This document shows positions 32,039 through 41,933 of a stretch of 64,000 nt of DNA, piece by piece. The notes beneath the pieces were generated by a model that was not told the DNA's origin, searched no databases, and saw nothing but the letters and a program-made list of their open reading frames with translations. Made by a program: the position numbers and the translations under genes. Each line of letters begins with the position of its first letter. Position 1 is the first letter of the stretch. Source of the stretch: Rodentibacter heidelbergensis (GTDB taxonomy: Bacteria > Pseudomonadota > Gammaproteobacteria > Enterobacterales > Pasteurellaceae); NCBI RefSeq assembly GCF_002000125.1, contig NZ_MLHH01000005.1, positions 106,264-170,263 on the forward strand. Reading direction: 5' to 3'.

Positions 32039-32565
32039 TTTTTCATTAATTCTTGAATTTTAGGAAGAAAGACATTTTTCCAGGTTTCTCGATCAAGTAA
32101 TCCGGAATGACGATAACGAATAATACCGTTAGCATCCACTAAATAGGTTTCCGGCGCGCCGTCTACACCGAGTTTCATAGCCAGTTCCCCTTGGCTGTCA
32201 TCTATCGTCAAAAGGAAAGGATTACCCATTTTTTTGAGCATTTCTCGTCCCTTTTGTGGATTATCCCGATAATCAATGCCGATGATAGGAAGCGTTTTGG
32301 CGATCTCCATTAATAACGGATGTTCTTCTTTGCAATAACCACACCAACTGCCCCATACATTTAATAAAAAGGGGGTTTTAGGGAAATCTTTTAGGCTGAG
32401 GGTTTGATTCGGCGCTAATAAGTTTGCTTGATAAAACTCCGGCACGGGTTTATCAATGAGTGCAGAGGCAAGCTTTTTCGGATCTTGGTTTAGCCCGGCA
32501 ATTAATAAGATACATACCCCTAAAAGCATGAATAGCGGGGTAAAAAAGAGGAGTTTTTTCTTCAT
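32035..32565 (-). CDS. dsbE: Periplasmic thioredoxin-like protein of cytochrome c maturation (DsbE/CcmG type)
   Basis: Membrane-anchored thiol-disulfide oxidoreductase that keeps apocytochrome haem-binding cysteines reduced. The 176-residue product has an N-terminal membrane anchor (about residues 5-25) and the thioredoxin active site [13 protein letters not shown] (about residues 70-82), with the CcmG-type [12 protein letters not shown] loop near residue 133. It overlaps both neighbours by 4 bp (nrfE upstream, the CcmH fusion downstream), forming a maturation cassette dedicated to the nrf locus. Confidence 0.92.
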   Translation of the reverse strand: MKKKLLFFTPLFMLLGVCILLIAGLNQDPKKLASALIDKPVPEFYQANLLAPNQTLSLKDFPKTPFLLNVWGSWCGYCKEEHPLLMEIAKTLPIIGIDYRDNPQKGREMLKKMGNPFLLTIDDSQGELAMKLGVDGAPETYLVDANGIIRYRHSGLLDRETWKNVFLPKIQELMKK

Positions 32566-34472
32566 GATCTTTCCTGTTTTCGGCGTACACCCAATGTGCT
32601 ACAAAGTGCTCCTAATGCCATTAAAACTCCGCCTGCCCAAAGCCAACGAATAAGCGGTTTGTAATGCAGACGGAAGGTAAATTCCCCTTTCCCTAGAGGA
32701 TCGCCCATGACGATATAGAGATCGCCAAAGAAGCCGCCACTTAAACCGACTTCACTCATCGTCATTGTGCGAACATCATAATAACGGCGTTCCGGGATGA
32801 TGGTGGCGTAAGGTTTCCCTTTTTCTGTCACGTCAAAAAATGCCACTTCGGTGGTGAAATTAGGGCCGATTTCGTTCGAAAATTGGCGGTAATAAAATTC
32901 GTATTGACCGAGTTTTTGGCTTTGTTGTGGTGCAAGGCGAACACCGATTTCACTGCCAAAATAGCTACTCATCACCGCCCCCATGGTGGCAATCGCCACA
33001 CCGCAATGGGCAAAAATCATTCCCAATTGTGAGAGGTGGATTTTTCGCCAATTTTGCCATAAGGTCGCAAAGAAAAGCCAGATGGCAAGGGTTAATAAAA
33101 GGAAAGCAAAACCGTGGAAACGAAGTGCTTCGTTATGATGAATTTGTTGCCAAATCATCAATAAACCAATGCCTCCGGCTGGGACAATCAATAATAAACG
33201 GCGTAGAAAAAAGGTTTTGTCAAATTTTGCCCAACGTAATGAGAGAGAAACCACCATTGCCACGAGCATAATCGTTAAAATAGGTAAGAAAATGCTATTG
33301 AAATAGGGGCTGCCTACTGAAATAGACCCCCAGTTCATCGCTTGAAATAACATGGGGTAGAAAGTGCCTAAAAAGGTGGAAACCGTAGCAATGGTTAATA
33401 AAATATTGAGTAATAACATCCCACCGGCTTTTGAAACAAGCTGAAATTTGACTGCACTTTCTGGTGTATGATTTGAACGTAGTGCGAATAATCCAAAAGC
33501 CAATAAGGAGAGTAAAAAGAAAATGAGCAGTAACGCATAGCCTCGGGTGTTATCAACAGCAAAGGCGTGGACGGAGGTGAGTGCACCTGAGCGAACAATA
33601 AAGGTGCCGAGTACGCTGAAAGCAAAGGTGAGAAGAGAAAATAAGGTTGTCCAATAAGGAAATCCCCCTTGTTTTTCAGCGATGACTAAACTGTGTAGTA
33701 AAGCAAGCCCGAGCAACCATGGCATAAGCGAGGCGTTTTCTACCGGATCCCAGAACCACCAGCCGCCCCAGCCTAATTCATAATAGGCCCACCATGCACC
33801 CAGTACGATGCCAAGGGTTAAAAATAACCATGATACTAAGACCCAACTTCGCATTTTATTGGCGATTTGTTGCACAGGTTGATGATAAATGAGGGCACTT
33901 AGGCTCATGGCAAAATTCACCGCAAAGCCCACATAGCCAATGTAAAGTAATGGCGGGTGGAAAATTAGCCCAATATCTTGCAACATCGGGTTGAGATCTC
34001 GGCCCTCCATCGGTGCGGGGAAAATTCGTCCAAAGGGATTGGAATAAAACAAAATAAATAACGCAAAACCAAAGCAAATTAACCCTAGTAAAGCGAGGCT
34101 TTGAGCGGAAAAAGTGCGGTCATTTTTTCGGTTAAAAAAAGCAAAAGCAGTCAACCATAAACTCAATGAAAACAACCAGAATAACATTGATCCTTCATGT
34201 CCTCCCCAAGTTGCGGCAACTTTGAAAAAGGTAGGCAGTTGGGAATTGGAATGGGCTGCAACGTATTCTAGGGTGAAATCATCGATGGCAAAAGAATAAG
34301 CGAGAATGGCAAGAGAGATTGTGGTGGAAATAGTGAAAACATAGCTTAACCACCAAGCCGAATTGATTAAGGTAGTATTTTTTTTAAATAGCCCCACCTG
34401 TGGCAACAATGCAAGAAATAATGCACTGAGGGTGGCAATTAAAAGAGAGAGAAAGCCAAGTTCTGGAAGCAT
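32562..34472 (-). CDS. nrfE: Haem lyase NrfE (CcmF family)
   Basis: Large inner-membrane subunit of cytochrome c haem lyase. The 636-residue product has about 14-15 hydrophobic segments, an early [13 protein letters not shown] motif (about residues 89-101) and the haem-handling WWD signature [19 protein letters not shown] (about 234-252). Its length is close to CcmF. Its place with nrfABCD suggests a role in attaching haem to the CXXCK site of NrfA. It is separated from nrfD by a hairpin with a T-run, and overlaps the dsbE-like gene. An uptake signal lies at 34112-34120. Confidence 0.93.
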   Translation of the reverse strand: MLPELGFLSLLIATLSALFLALLPQVGLFKKNTTLINSAWWLSYVFTISTTISLAILAYSFAIDDFTLEYVAAHSNSQLPTFFKVAATWGGHEGSMLFWLFSLSLWLTAFAFFNRKNDRTFSAQSLALLGLICFGFALFILFYSNPFGRIFPAPMEGRDLNPMLQDIGLIFHPPLLYIGYVGFAVNFAMSLSALIYHQPVQQIANKMRSWVLVSWLFLTLGIVLGAWWAYYELGWGGWWFWDPVENASLMPWLLGLALLHSLVIAEKQGGFPYWTTLFSLLTFAFSVLGTFIVRSGALTSVHAFAVDNTRGYALLLIFFLLSLLAFGLFALRSNHTPESAVKFQLVSKAGGMLLLNILLTIATVSTFLGTFYPMLFQAMNWGSISVGSPYFNSIFLPILTIMLVAMVVSLSLRWAKFDKTFFLRRLLLIVPAGGIGLLMIWQQIHHNEALRFHGFAFLLLTLAIWLFFATLWQNWRKIHLSQLGMIFAHCGVAIATMGAVMSSYFGSEIGVRLAPQQSQKLGQYEFYYRQFSNEIGPNFTTEVAFFDVTEKGKPYATIIPERRYYDVRTMTMSEVGLSGGFFGDLYIVMGDPLGKGEFTFRLHYKPLIRWLWAGGVLMALGALCSTLGVRRKQERS

Positions 34473-34505
34473 AATAAATTTTTAGTGATTAATGTGTATG
34501 ATTTC

Positions 34506-34539
34506 AAAAAAGAAAGGCGCATAGTAATACGCCTTTCTT
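34506..34539 (-). terminator. Terminator or attenuator between nrfD and nrfE
   Basis: Perfect 10-bp stem AAGAAAGGCG/CGCCTTTCTT (34510-34519 and 34530-34539) with a 10-nt loop, followed on the minus strand by a T-run (the A-run at 34506-34511). It should end most nrfABCD transcripts before the maturation genes. Confidence 0.8.
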
Positions 34540-34556
34540 GATAAAACAACCTTTGC

Positions 34557-35522
34557 TTATGCTACGGTTAATTGTCCCGCATACAAAATAAAGTAGCGTA
34601 AACAGAGTACCCCGATCAGGTCGAAAATCGATACCCAAATAATAAAGCTGCGGTTATATTTGAATCGGTCAGAGGCAAACATATTGGCGATTAATGGGAT
34701 CAAAATACCGATAAAGAAAACACCAATCCAGAATACGGCTCCCCAGAATCCCGAAAGGGCATTGTATAACGCCAAGGTTTTTTGCCCGCCACCAAAATAT
34801 AATCCTACAAAGAAGCACACTAATAAGCCGAGTTCGGTTACCATAATCGGCACTTCAAATTTGTGGATAAAGTGAGATTCGTGAGAATCCCCTTTCAATT
34901 TGCCTGCGATAAGAATGATTAAGAAAGTTGCCGCAATACCGGATGAGGTACCTGATGCTAAGAATAATGCCGGCAATACCGGATTATTTAACATTGGATA
35001 GCTGATTAACGCAGAAAGTAGAAAACCGGTATAGGCCCCTAAAACCGCCGCTAATACGAATAAAATCACCTCTACCGGGCTCATTAAACGTTCGGCAAAA
35101 CCAATGAATTTCATCACAAAGCGGAGTTTTGGCATAAAACGCTGAATGAGTGCTTCTATCTCATTTTTGAAGATCACCACCGCCCATAAGACCAAAAACA
35201 ACATATACACTTGGAACAGCATGACCCCCATGGACATGACAGAATTAAATTGATAATTGAACATCAATTTCCAGAATGTCCAAGGGCGTGCCAAGTGAAA
35301 AATTAATAGGGTTAAACCGATTAATGTGGGTACCGAGCCTAAAATAACCCCAGCTCGAATAATCCAGTTTTGGCTTGGATTTTCCAATTTATTACTGCGT
35401 TTGAATGCAATGGCGAGTTGTACCGCACCGGATGAGATCCCAAGTAAAAACAAATAGATCGCAATGGTTGAATCCCACACTAAATTTGGGGTGTGGAACG
35501 GAACTGGATAATCTAACGTCAT
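34557..35522 (-). CDS. nrfD: Nitrite reductase membrane subunit NrfD (quinol oxidase)
   Basis: Integral membrane protein of the NrfD/PsrC family that oxidises menaquinol and passes electrons to NrfC. The 321-residue product has about eight membrane spans, the conserved N-terminal PVPFHTPNLVWDSTIAIYLF segment and charged loops. It overlaps the nrfC stop by 4 bp. A strong hairpin terminator follows. Confidence 0.95.
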   Translation of the reverse strand: MTLDYPVPFHTPNLVWDSTIAIYLFLLGISSGAVQLAIAFKRSNKLENPSQNWIIRAGVILGSVPTLIGLTLLIFHLARPWTFWKLMFNYQFNSVMSMGVMLFQVYMLFLVLWAVVIFKNEIEALIQRFMPKLRFVMKFIGFAERLMSPVEVILFVLAAVLGAYTGFLLSALISYPMLNNPVLPALFLASGTSSGIAATFLIILIAGKLKGDSHESHFIHKFEVPIMVTELGLLVCFFVGLYFGGGQKTLALYNALSGFWGAVFWIGVFFIGILIPLIANMFASDRFKYNRSFIIWVSIFDLIGVLCLRYFILYAGQLTVA

Positions 35523-36196
35523 CTTCTAGGCTCCCCATGTTGGAATGGAATATGGTAAAGATTGGGTTGTGTACCTAATTCCACTTTGGTGCGATAAACC
35601 AGTTTTTCTTTGACTTTACGCGCCACTTCACTATTCGGATCGTTCATATCGCCAAAGGTGAGGGCTTTTGTCGGACAAGCTTCCACACAAGCCGGTTGTT
35701 TACCGTTGGCTAAATTGGTATCCCGACAGAAATTACACTTATCGGCAGTTTTATGCACAGGGTGGATAAAACGCACACGATATGGGCAGACTGCAATACA
35801 ATATTGGCAGCCGACACATAAATCTTTATGTACATCAACAATGCCTGTTTCACTGTCAATAAATGAAGCCCCGGTCGGACAAACGGCCACACAAGGTGCG
35901 TTGCTACAATGTTGGCAAGATTGACGGAAAAACTCATATTCCTGATTTGGAAATTCGCCATAAGGTTCGCTACGCAAAATCTCTAAACGAGATACGCCTT
36001 GCGGTACTTGATTGACATCACGACAGGCATCCATACAGGCAGTACAGCCAATGCAAGCCGTTTCATCATGTATCATCGCATAACGTTTGGTTTTATCCGC
36101 CTTGTCTTCTTTTGCTAAAGAAGTTAAAGAGGTTCCCGTCATAAGGATCACCGCCCCCATGCCGGAAACAAAGTTTCGGCGTGAGCAAGTTGTCAT
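35519..36196 (-). CDS. nrfC: Nitrite reductase iron-sulfur subunit NrfC
   Basis: Ferredoxin-like protein with four [4Fe-4S] clusters that carries electrons from NrfD to NrfB. The 225-residue product has a twin-arginine signal (CSRRNFVSGMGAVILMTG, about residues 4-21), then cysteine groups CIGCTACMDAC (48-58), CQHCSNAPCVAVC (about 93-105), CVGCQYCIAVC (about 126-136) and CNFC..CVEAC (about 153-174). This is the standard NrfC layout. It overlaps nrfB and nrfD by 4 bp each. Confidence 0.96.
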   Translation of the reverse strand: MTTCSRRNFVSGMGAVILMTGTSLTSLAKEDKADKTKRYAMIHDETACIGCTACMDACRDVNQVPQGVSRLEILRSEPYGEFPNQEYEFFRQSCQHCSNAPCVAVCPTGASFIDSETGIVDVHKDLCVGCQYCIAVCPYRVRFIHPVHKTADKCNFCRDTNLANGKQPACVEACPTKALTFGDMNDPNSEVARKVKEKLVYRTKVELGTQPNLYHIPFQHGEPRR

Positions 36197-36849
36197 TGTT
36201 TATCCTTTTGTTCGGTTGATTTTTCTTGTTCTGACAATTTTTCTTTTTCAGATTGGCGTTTTTGTTGTTCACCGTGACAGTCGACACAAAGTTTAACACG
36301 CTGTTTTGGCTGAATACCTTTCATTGCGTCTTCTTTTGGATGCAGGGTGTGGCAACTTGCACAAGGCAATTTCATCGCATGAACATCGTGTGCCCATAAT
36401 TTTTCACGCAGTTTATCCGGTTGGTGACAAGCAAAACAGATTTGGTTTTGTTCTTGTACGGAATACATTGGTTTTTTCTCACCAAAAATATCCCCCTCAA
36501 AACGCATGACATCTTTCGCCCCACGACGGTGGTTTTCAGTAATATTACCGTGACAGCTTACACAGGTGATTGGTTTGCCGTTGTTCGGATTTTTTTGGTT
36601 TAAGTGTGTACCATGGAATTTTCCAAAGTGTAACTCTCCCCCGGATTGATCTAAGGTTTGGTTTTTATCTACTTTGTCAAATTTATGGCATTTTGCACAA
36701 TATTGGTTTGGATCACGTTGATTGTCTAATTGCGGCTCATAACTGAGTGTTGAATCCGCTTGTGCATGAGCAATCATTGGCGTTGCTGCCGCAAAGAGAA
36801 GAAATGCAGCCGCTTTTGCCATATTGCGAAGAAAAGACGTTAAATTCAT
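36193..36849 (-). CDS. nrfB: Pentahaem cytochrome NrfB
   Basis: Periplasmic electron donor to NrfA. The 218-residue product has a signal peptide (about residues 1-29) and five CXXCH haem motifs: CAKCH, CVSCH, CFACH, CASCH and CVDCH. The tail after about residue 190 is rich in Lys, Glu and Gln and probably disordered. It is separated from nrfA by a hairpin formed by two inverted uptake signals. Confidence 0.95.
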   Translation of the reverse strand: MNLTSFLRNMAKAAAFLLFAAATPMIAHAQADSTLSYEPQLDNQRDPNQYCAKCHKFDKVDKNQTLDQSGGELHFGKFHGTHLNQKNPNNGKPITCVSCHGNITENHRRGAKDVMRFEGDIFGEKKPMYSVQEQNQICFACHQPDKLREKLWAHDVHAMKLPCASCHTLHPKEDAMKGIQPKQRVKLCVDCHGEQQKRQSEKEKLSEQEKSTEQKDKQ

Positions 36850-36879
36850 TTTGGAACCTCAAATTTATGATGGAAAACA

Positions 36880-36906
36880 ACCGCACTTTTACCCGAAAAG
36901 TGCGGT
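36880..36906. repeat. Inverted uptake-signal pair between nrfA and nrfB
   Basis: ACCGCACTTTT (36880-36890) and AAAAGTGCGGT (36896-36906) form an 11-bp stem with a 5-nt loop. Both arms are exact uptake signals. It lies inside the nrf operon, so it may reduce read-through and keep NrfA in excess of NrfB-D, or stabilise the nrfA message. Confidence 0.85.
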
Positions 36907-36914
36907 AAGGTTTC

Positions 36915-38447
36915 TTATTGTTTTGTTGCGCTGTCTTCAGCTAATTTGCCGTTGGCTTTCGCTTCTTTTTCCCATTGAGGTACAACTGTTTTTAAGAACT
37001 CTTCTTTGGCTTGACGTTCTTTTTCGATATCAATACCCATCACTTTCCAGGCTTTTTCTGCTGTAGAGATATCAGGTACTTCAACCGGTGTTTTTACGCC
37101 GTGTTTGGTTAGGATTGCAGCGAGTTTCGTGCGTGCATCTGCCGCTTTATCTAAACCGGAGCCTAATACACGAAGCATCACATCAGGTGCATGCATATGA
37201 CCACCATGACTTGCTGCTGCGTAATCCCAACGCCATTGTGCGTGACGGATATCCATTAATGCCGCTTCCATTTCTTCTTTGGTTGCACCGGCATCCCAAG
37301 CCGCTTTGGCTTCAAAGTGTGCTCTCACTACTTGATCTTCTAAACGACCCATCACATCTTTCACGTCTTTTTTACGGGAAGCAACGATCTCTTTTAATTT
37401 TTCTTTACTTTGATCATGGCAGTTTGCACAAGTGGAATCAAAGGCATCAAATGGGTTTTGGATTTGGTGATCCGTATAAACAGTGCCATCGGCATCCTGT
37501 ACTTTTGGCATATGGCAGTCTACACAGGTTACCCCATTTTTACCGTGCATCCCTAAAGACCAAATTTCAAAGTCAGGGTGTTGTGCTTTTAACATTGGCG
37601 CTTTAGAAAGGGAGTGTGTCCAATCGCTGAAACCAATGTCATCGTAGTATTTCTCAATATCATCAACAGTTTGCCCATTGTTCCATGGGAAGGTCACCTG
37701 TTTGATATCACCGGCAAAATAGTATTCAACGTGACAGTTTGCACAGATTTCCGCACGTTGTTCTGTGCGTGCCGCCGTGTTAAAACTCAACTCTGCTTGT
37801 GATTTTCCTTCTGCTTTTGCTTTGGCTTGTAAGGCATTATTAAGATGATCTAAAGCACGCAAAACATGTGGACGTGCAATACGCAATGCCGGTTTTCCCT
37901 CTGCAAACTCTTTAGAGGTGGTATCGTGACAGTCTGCACAACCGATAGAGTTCACGACTTCAGGCCCACCTTTTGCCCATTTGGCATTAAAGTAACCTTC
38001 TTCCCCCCATTCTGCGATTAAACGAGGTACATCAGGCCCTTTACACGTCCAACATGCCATTGGTTGAGGACCGTCATTCGCAGTTTTTGGTGCGCCGGTA
38101 CGCAAAATATCGCGCACATCTTTAATGGCGTAAGCATGGCCTCGTGGTGCGTTATATTCTTTGGAGAAAGCATATCCGCCCCAAAGCACGATTAAACGAG
38201 GATCTTCTTCATCGGCATAAATTAATTTATCGCCTTTTTCTGTCGCTTTCCAAGACTGGAACTGTTTTGGATATTTTTCTGCGAATTTTTCATTCACCGC
38301 TTCAATTTTTAAATTTGGGTTCGGAGCCTCAACGGGTTGCTCAACCGGTTTATAAACCATTTCAGCCATTGCCGAATTATAAGCGCCTAGGGCAGCGAAA
38401 GAGGCAGCCAAAATAAGACTTTTTCTTAATGTATTCACGATAAACAC
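36915..38447 (-). CDS. nrfA: Ammonia-forming cytochrome c nitrite reductase NrfA
   Basis: Periplasmic pentahaem enzyme that reduces nitrite to ammonium with six electrons. The 510-residue product has a signal peptide (about residues 1-28), the diagnostic active-site haem motif CWTCK (in [12 protein letters not shown], about residue 130), and four CXXCH sites (CADCH, CANCH, CVDCH, CANCH). Length and motif order match the family. It is the first gene of nrfABCD, and an FNR-like site lies upstream, fitting anaerobic expression. Confidence 0.98.
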   Translation of the reverse strand: MFIVNTLRKSLILAASFAALGAYNSAMAEMVYKPVEQPVEAPNPNLKIEAVNEKFAEKYPKQFQSWKATEKGDKLIYADEEDPRLIVLWGGYAFSKEYNAPRGHAYAIKDVRDILRTGAPKTANDGPQPMACWTCKGPDVPRLIAEWGEEGYFNAKWAKGGPEVVNSIGCADCHDTTSKEFAEGKPALRIARPHVLRALDHLNNALQAKAKAEGKSQAELSFNTAARTEQRAEICANCHVEYYFAGDIKQVTFPWNNGQTVDDIEKYYDDIGFSDWTHSLSKAPMLKAQHPDFEIWSLGMHGKNGVTCVDCHMPKVQDADGTVYTDHQIQNPFDAFDSTCANCHDQSKEKLKEIVASRKKDVKDVMGRLEDQVVRAHFEAKAAWDAGATKEEMEAALMDIRHAQWRWDYAAASHGGHMHAPDVMLRVLGSGLDKAADARTKLAAILTKHGVKTPVEVPDISTAEKAWKVMGIDIEKERQAKEEFLKTVVPQWEKEAKANGKLAEDSATKQ

Positions 38448-38516
38448 TCCATAAAAAAGTGGGGAAGAATAAAGTAATTCAAATGCAAACTATTATCGAT
38501 AACTTATTGATCTTAC

Positions 38517-38530
38517 TCAATAAAGATAGT
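38517..38530. promoter_or_regulatory. FNR-like site upstream of nrfA
   Basis: TTGAT-N4-CTCAA, one mismatch from TTGAT-N4-ATCAA. On the minus strand a TAATAG -10-like hexamer lies at about 38490-38495, whose centre is 31 bp from that of the site, close to the -41.5 position used by FNR activators. Confidence 0.6.
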
Positions 38531-38651
38531 TCAGTTCGAGAATAACAATAACAAAAGTATGGTGATTTTCTAGGGCTATTGATGAAAAAGTTGCTTTAGA
38601 TCAAAAGAAAAAACAAAAATACACCTAAAGAGGTAGGGGTGAAGAGGAAAA

Positions 38652-38688
38652 TTTAACCGCACTTGGGATTATCAAAAGTGCGGTTAAT
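38652..38688. terminator. Inverted uptake-signal pair at the glycosyltransferase 3' end
   Basis: ATTTAACCGCACTT (left) and AAGTGCGGTTAAT (right) form a long stem around an 11-nt loop. T-rich sequence follows on the plus-strand side and a shorter T-run on the minus-strand side. It lies 5 bp beyond the minus-strand glycosyltransferase stop and is the likely terminator for it. Confidence 0.65.
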
Positions 38689-38692
38689 TTTT

Positions 38693-40234
38693 TTATCGTT
38701 TCCAACTTTTGCGTTCGGTTAATACTTGCTTTATTTCTTCAATCACTGTATCCCAAACTGGCAATGGTGTCGAACAACGGAAAAGTTGAACGCTTGGATA
38801 CCAAAGATTACTTGATTCAACCAATCCCCAACGCCAATCTCCAATATAAGGCAACATCAATAAACTCGGAATGCCCATTGCACCGGCAACGTGAACCACG
38901 GAAGTATCAACGGAAACGAGACAATCAAGGTGAGGCAACATTGCTGCCGTTTCAGCAAAATCCTTTGCACTTTTCGCTACATTGGGAATATTGTATTTTT
39001 CCAGTAAACGTACTTCCTGTTCATTACAGGCTTTTTGAACGCAATACCAATCGATCCCTTCCATTTGAAATAGGGTTTCAATATGGCCTAAATGATGAAT
39101 AGAACGGTAGGCATCATTTTCGTGAGTTGGGTCACCACGCCAAACAATACCGACTTTTAAATTTCCCGTATCTGGAAATAAATGTGTAGTATTTTTCTGC
39201 ATATCGGGATCTGCAAAAAGATAAGGTAAGCGTTTAGGTAAATGTAGAAAAGGTGTGCTTACATAAGCTAAAATTTCGTGTGGATAAACCCAATAATCAA
39301 ATTCTCCGATGAGCTTTGATTGATCGATGGATTGATCTTTCAATTTGGTGGAATCAATCAGCCAATCAATATCGGGGTGGGAGGAAATAAGAGAAACAAT
39401 CGGGTTTTGCACTATCCATTTCACTGTTGCTCTTTGGGTTTTAAAATAATAGGCCAATTGAGCAAACATAATTTCATCGCCTAAACCAAACTCAGTCCAA
39501 ACTACGATCGTTTTTCCTGCTAAATCTTCACCTTTCCAACGTTTCTCATAAAATTTTTCCGATGGAGGTGTTGGGGTTCGACGTAGATGAGCATGGCCTA
39601 AAACGCTTTCTCGTTGTTGAAAGCCTATTTGATAATTTCCATTGGACAACGTATTTAAGGCTGTATAGATGTTCATTCCCCGAGAGAGGGTTCTGTCGGA
39701 CAAGCGTTGCCAACTTTCATGGCTAACAAAGGGTACATTATGAAATAATTTACTTCGGATAAAATGAGACAAAACGGAATGTGGTGAGGCATATTCCATT
39801 TTGTCCAATAGCGGAAGAAGGTGAGAGATTGGAGCCTTTTCATTAAGTGCTTGTATTATCTTTGTGTGGATTTCAGCGGTATTGATAACATTTTTACTGA
39901 AGACCCAAATATTGGGATTGGGTTGTTCATGTACTGTTAAAAGATCAGGAAAAAGTGCTTTCAACATCTCTGGTGTTCTTTCAGCAATGCTTTCCATTAA
40001 CAGCCAACCATCATTTTTCAATACCCTTATCCAACACAACAAATTTTCTTTAGAATAAGAAAGATCTGCATCAATAAAAATAGCTGAAAAAGTAGATTCT
40101 TTTGTATGGTGAAGTTTATCTTTTGTTCCTAATTCACGATTCCAAACGAGAACTTGTAACTTTTCAAGAAATTCTTGATTAAAATTAACCATCATTAAAT
40201 CGGAACAAAGCTTAAGCGCAAGACCTTGTTTCAT
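38693..40234 (-). CDS. Orphan glycosyltransferase, GT9/heptosyltransferase-like C-terminal domain
   Basis: Predicted cytoplasmic glycosyltransferase; substrate unknown. The 513-residue product has a C-terminal GT-B domain (about residues 235-500) with KVGIVWRGDPTHENDAYRS (about 361-379) and the acceptor/donor-site motif VSVDTSVVHVAGAMGIPSLLML (about 437-458), like ADP-heptose transferases and TPR-glycosyltransferases. The N-terminal 120 residues look like half of a methyltransferase-type Rossmann fold (SAIFIDADLSY..NDGWLLMES) without a clear SAM motif. The gene has no uptake signal inside and no related genes next to it, which suggests recent gain. Surface glycan or glycoprotein modification is plausible. 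Confidence 0.7.
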   Translation of the reverse strand: MKQGLALKLCSDLMMVNFNQEFLEKLQVLVWNRELGTKDKLHHTKESTFSAIFIDADLSYSKENLLCWIRVLKNDGWLLMESIAERTPEMLKALFPDLLTVHEQPNPNIWVFSKNVINTAEIHTKIIQALNEKAPISHLLPLLDKMEYASPHSVLSHFIRSKLFHNVPFVSHESWQRLSDRTLSRGMNIYTALNTLSNGNYQIGFQQRESVLGHAHLRRTPTPPSEKFYEKRWKGEDLAGKTIVVWTEFGLGDEIMFAQLAYYFKTQRATVKWIVQNPIVSLISSHPDIDWLIDSTKLKDQSIDQSKLIGEFDYWVYPHEILAYVSTPFLHLPKRLPYLFADPDMQKNTTHLFPDTGNLKVGIVWRGDPTHENDAYRSIHHLGHIETLFQMEGIDWYCVQKACNEQEVRLLEKYNIPNVAKSAKDFAETAAMLPHLDCLVSVDTSVVHVAGAMGIPSLLMLPYIGDWRWGLVESSNLWYPSVQLFRCSTPLPVWDTVIEEIKQVLTERKSWKR

Positions 40235-40500
40235 TATTTTGTTATTCCTGATTCGGTTTGATAAATTGAATTTGAATGACTCCTGCTAAGAGATTGTAAG
40301 AATTATCCTCTACAGCAATGGGGTATTCTAAATTTAAATGAAAAAAACTCAAGTTGAGATAAGAACAAAGAGCTTAAGGTAAAACACATACAGTGAAGCA
40401 GTTTTTTGCTCCTAATTAAGATTGGAAAAATATCCTGTTAAGAGAATTGCTTGGTTGTGAAGAACTACACATTGAAATTCTATTTTAAGCGAGCTTAATT
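40235..40500. other. Gap between mutM and the glycosyltransferase gene
   Basis: This 266-bp AT-rich stretch has no ORF, hairpin or promoter that I can support. It presumably holds the promoter of the minus-strand glycosyltransferase gene and marks the junction where that gene was inserted downstream of mutM. Confidence 0.4.
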
Positions 40501-41316
40501 TTACTTTTTCTTTTGGCATTGTGGGCAAATATAGCTATTGCGTTGCCCGATGATAAGACTTTCAATTTTTGTTCCACATTTTGGACAAGGTTTGCCTTTG
40601 TTGCCATAAACCAATAATTCTTGCGCAAAATAGCCGAGGCGGCCATCGGGTTGTAAGAAGTCTTTGAGGGTCGTTCCGCCTTGTTCAATGGCTTTGGTAA
40701 GGACGTTTTTGATTGTATCAACGATAAGTTCGCATTGTTTTCGGGTGAGATTGGCGGCGACTTTGAGGGGATGTAAACCACATAAAAATAGTGTTTCATT
40801 GGCGTAAATATTCCCCACACCGACCACAACGGCATTATCCATCAGGAAGGTTTTAAGTGCGGTCAGTTTTTTGCGAGATTTTTTAAAGAGATATTCGGCG
40901 TTAAATTCTTCGGAAAGAGGTTCTGGGCCAAGTTTTAAAAAGAGATGAAATTCCTCAAGATTTTCCGTCCACAACCAAGCGCCAAAACGACGGGGATCGT
41001 TATAGCGTAATAACTTCCCGTTATTCATGACGATATCCACATGATCGTGTTTATCAATGGGGCTGTTGTGCGGCACAATTCTCACAGAGCCGGACATACC
41101 TAAATGCCCGATGATATAGCCTTGCTCCGTATGAAGAATAAGGTATTTTGCACGGCGGGTAAGCTTGAGAAGATTGACGTTCTCTAATGCCATCAGCTCA
41201 GGAGAAACCGACCAACGTAATTGTGGCTGGCGAACGACAATTTTTTCAATCATAAAGCCTTTTAGATAAGGGCTGACACCTCGTAGGGCGGTTTCGACTT
41301 CAGGTAATTCGGGCAT
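40501..41316 (-). CDS. mutM: Formamidopyrimidine-DNA glycosylase
   Basis: Removes 8-oxoguanine and formamidopyrimidines from DNA and nicks the abasic site. The 271-residue product starts with the family N-terminus [14 protein letters not shown] (Pro2 is the nucleophile, Glu3 catalytic) and ends with a CPKC..CPQC zinc finger (about residues 245-267). An uptake signal lies at 40855-40863. It is downstream of rpmB-rpmG on the same strand, as in other gammaproteobacteria, with a terminator in between. Confidence 0.97.
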   Translation of the reverse strand: MPELPEVETALRGVSPYLKGFMIEKIVVRQPQLRWSVSPELMALENVNLLKLTRRAKYLILHTEQGYIIGHLGMSGSVRIVPHNSPIDKHDHVDIVMNNGKLLRYNDPRRFGAWLWTENLEEFHLFLKLGPEPLSEEFNAEYLFKKSRKKLTALKTFLMDNAVVVGVGNIYANETLFLCGLHPLKVAANLTRKQCELIVDTIKNVLTKAIEQGGTTLKDFLQPDGRLGYFAQELLVYGNKGKPCPKCGTKIESLIIGQRNSYICPQCQKKK

Positions 41317-41345
41317 AGTTGAGATCGTGTATAGATTTTGTGTAC

Positions 41346-41374
41346 AAAAAAACCCGAGTTATCTCGGGCTTTTT
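41346..41374 (-). terminator. Intrinsic terminator after rpmG
   Basis: Stem CCCGAG/CTCGGG with a TTAT loop and A/T tracts on both sides. On the minus strand it follows rpmG by 14 bp and has a seven-T run. Confidence 0.85.
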
Positions 41375-41387
41375 CAAATCAGCAAAA

Positions 41388-41558
41388 TTATTTGATTTTT
41401 GCTTCTTTATAGATAACGTGTTTACGCACTACTGGATCAAATTTTTTGATTTCCATTTTTTCAGGCATATTACGTTTGTTTTTATCAGTAGTATAGAAAT
41501 GACCGGTCTCTGCAGTAGAAACTAAACGGATTTTTTCACGAGCGCCTTTCGCTGCCAT
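41388..41558 (-). CDS. rpmG: 50S ribosomal protein L33
   Basis: Small ribosomal protein of the large subunit. The 56-residue product reads [20 protein letters not shown] at the start and continues with [20 protein letters not shown] and a basic C-terminus, which is the L33 pattern. It lacks zinc-binding cysteines, so it is the Cys-minus form usual in this group. It lies 11 bp after rpmB in the standard rpmB-rpmG pair. Confidence 0.96.
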
Positions 41559-41569
41559 GTTTTAGCTCC

Positions 41570-41806
41570 TTAGATTTTTTCGCCACGAGCACGGATTTCA
41601 GCTAACACTGCATCAATGCCTTTTTTATCAATAATACGCATACCTTTCGCAGTTAAACGTAAGGCTACGAAACGTTTTTCACTTTCCACCCAAAAACGGT
41701 GAGTATGAAGGTTTGGAAGAAAACGACGACGTGTCGCATTCATTGCGTGTGAGCGATTGTTACCCACAGCCGGACGCTTGCCTGTTACTTGACAAACTCT
41801 AGACAT
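41570..41806 (-). CDS. rpmB: 50S ribosomal protein L28
   Basis: Large-subunit ribosomal protein. The 78-residue product begins [20 protein letters not shown] and contains [17 protein letters not shown], both typical of L28. The ATG at 41806 gives the normal length; an in-frame ATG at 41818 would add four residues. It is preceded by a long structured leader with its own strong promoter. Confidence 0.97.
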   Translation of the reverse strand: MSRVCQVTGKRPAVGNNRSHAMNATRRRFLPNLHTHRFWVESEKRFVALRLTAKGMRIIDKKGIDAVLAEIRARGEKI

Positions 41807-41926
41807 AATAATCTCCAATAATTAAATATAAGCTCGAGCTTACGGTTCGGATTGTTTAAACTTGGCTGAAACCAAGCTCGTTACCTCGTCAGGTCGCGCT
41901 GATCCGACCCGCTTACTATATTAAAG
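41807..41926 (-). promoter_or_regulatory. Structured 5' leader of rpmB-rpmG
   Basis: The predicted transcript has a leader of about 120 nt with three inverted repeats: GGTCG/CGACC (41892-41909), CTTGG/CCAAG (41861-41876) and a perfect 14-bp palindrome (41829-41842, centre CTCGAG). Ribosomal protein operons are often autoregulated through such leaders, so this is a candidate regulatory RNA. I do not recognise it as a known family. Confidence 0.4.
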
Positions 41927-41933
41927 GTCGCAG

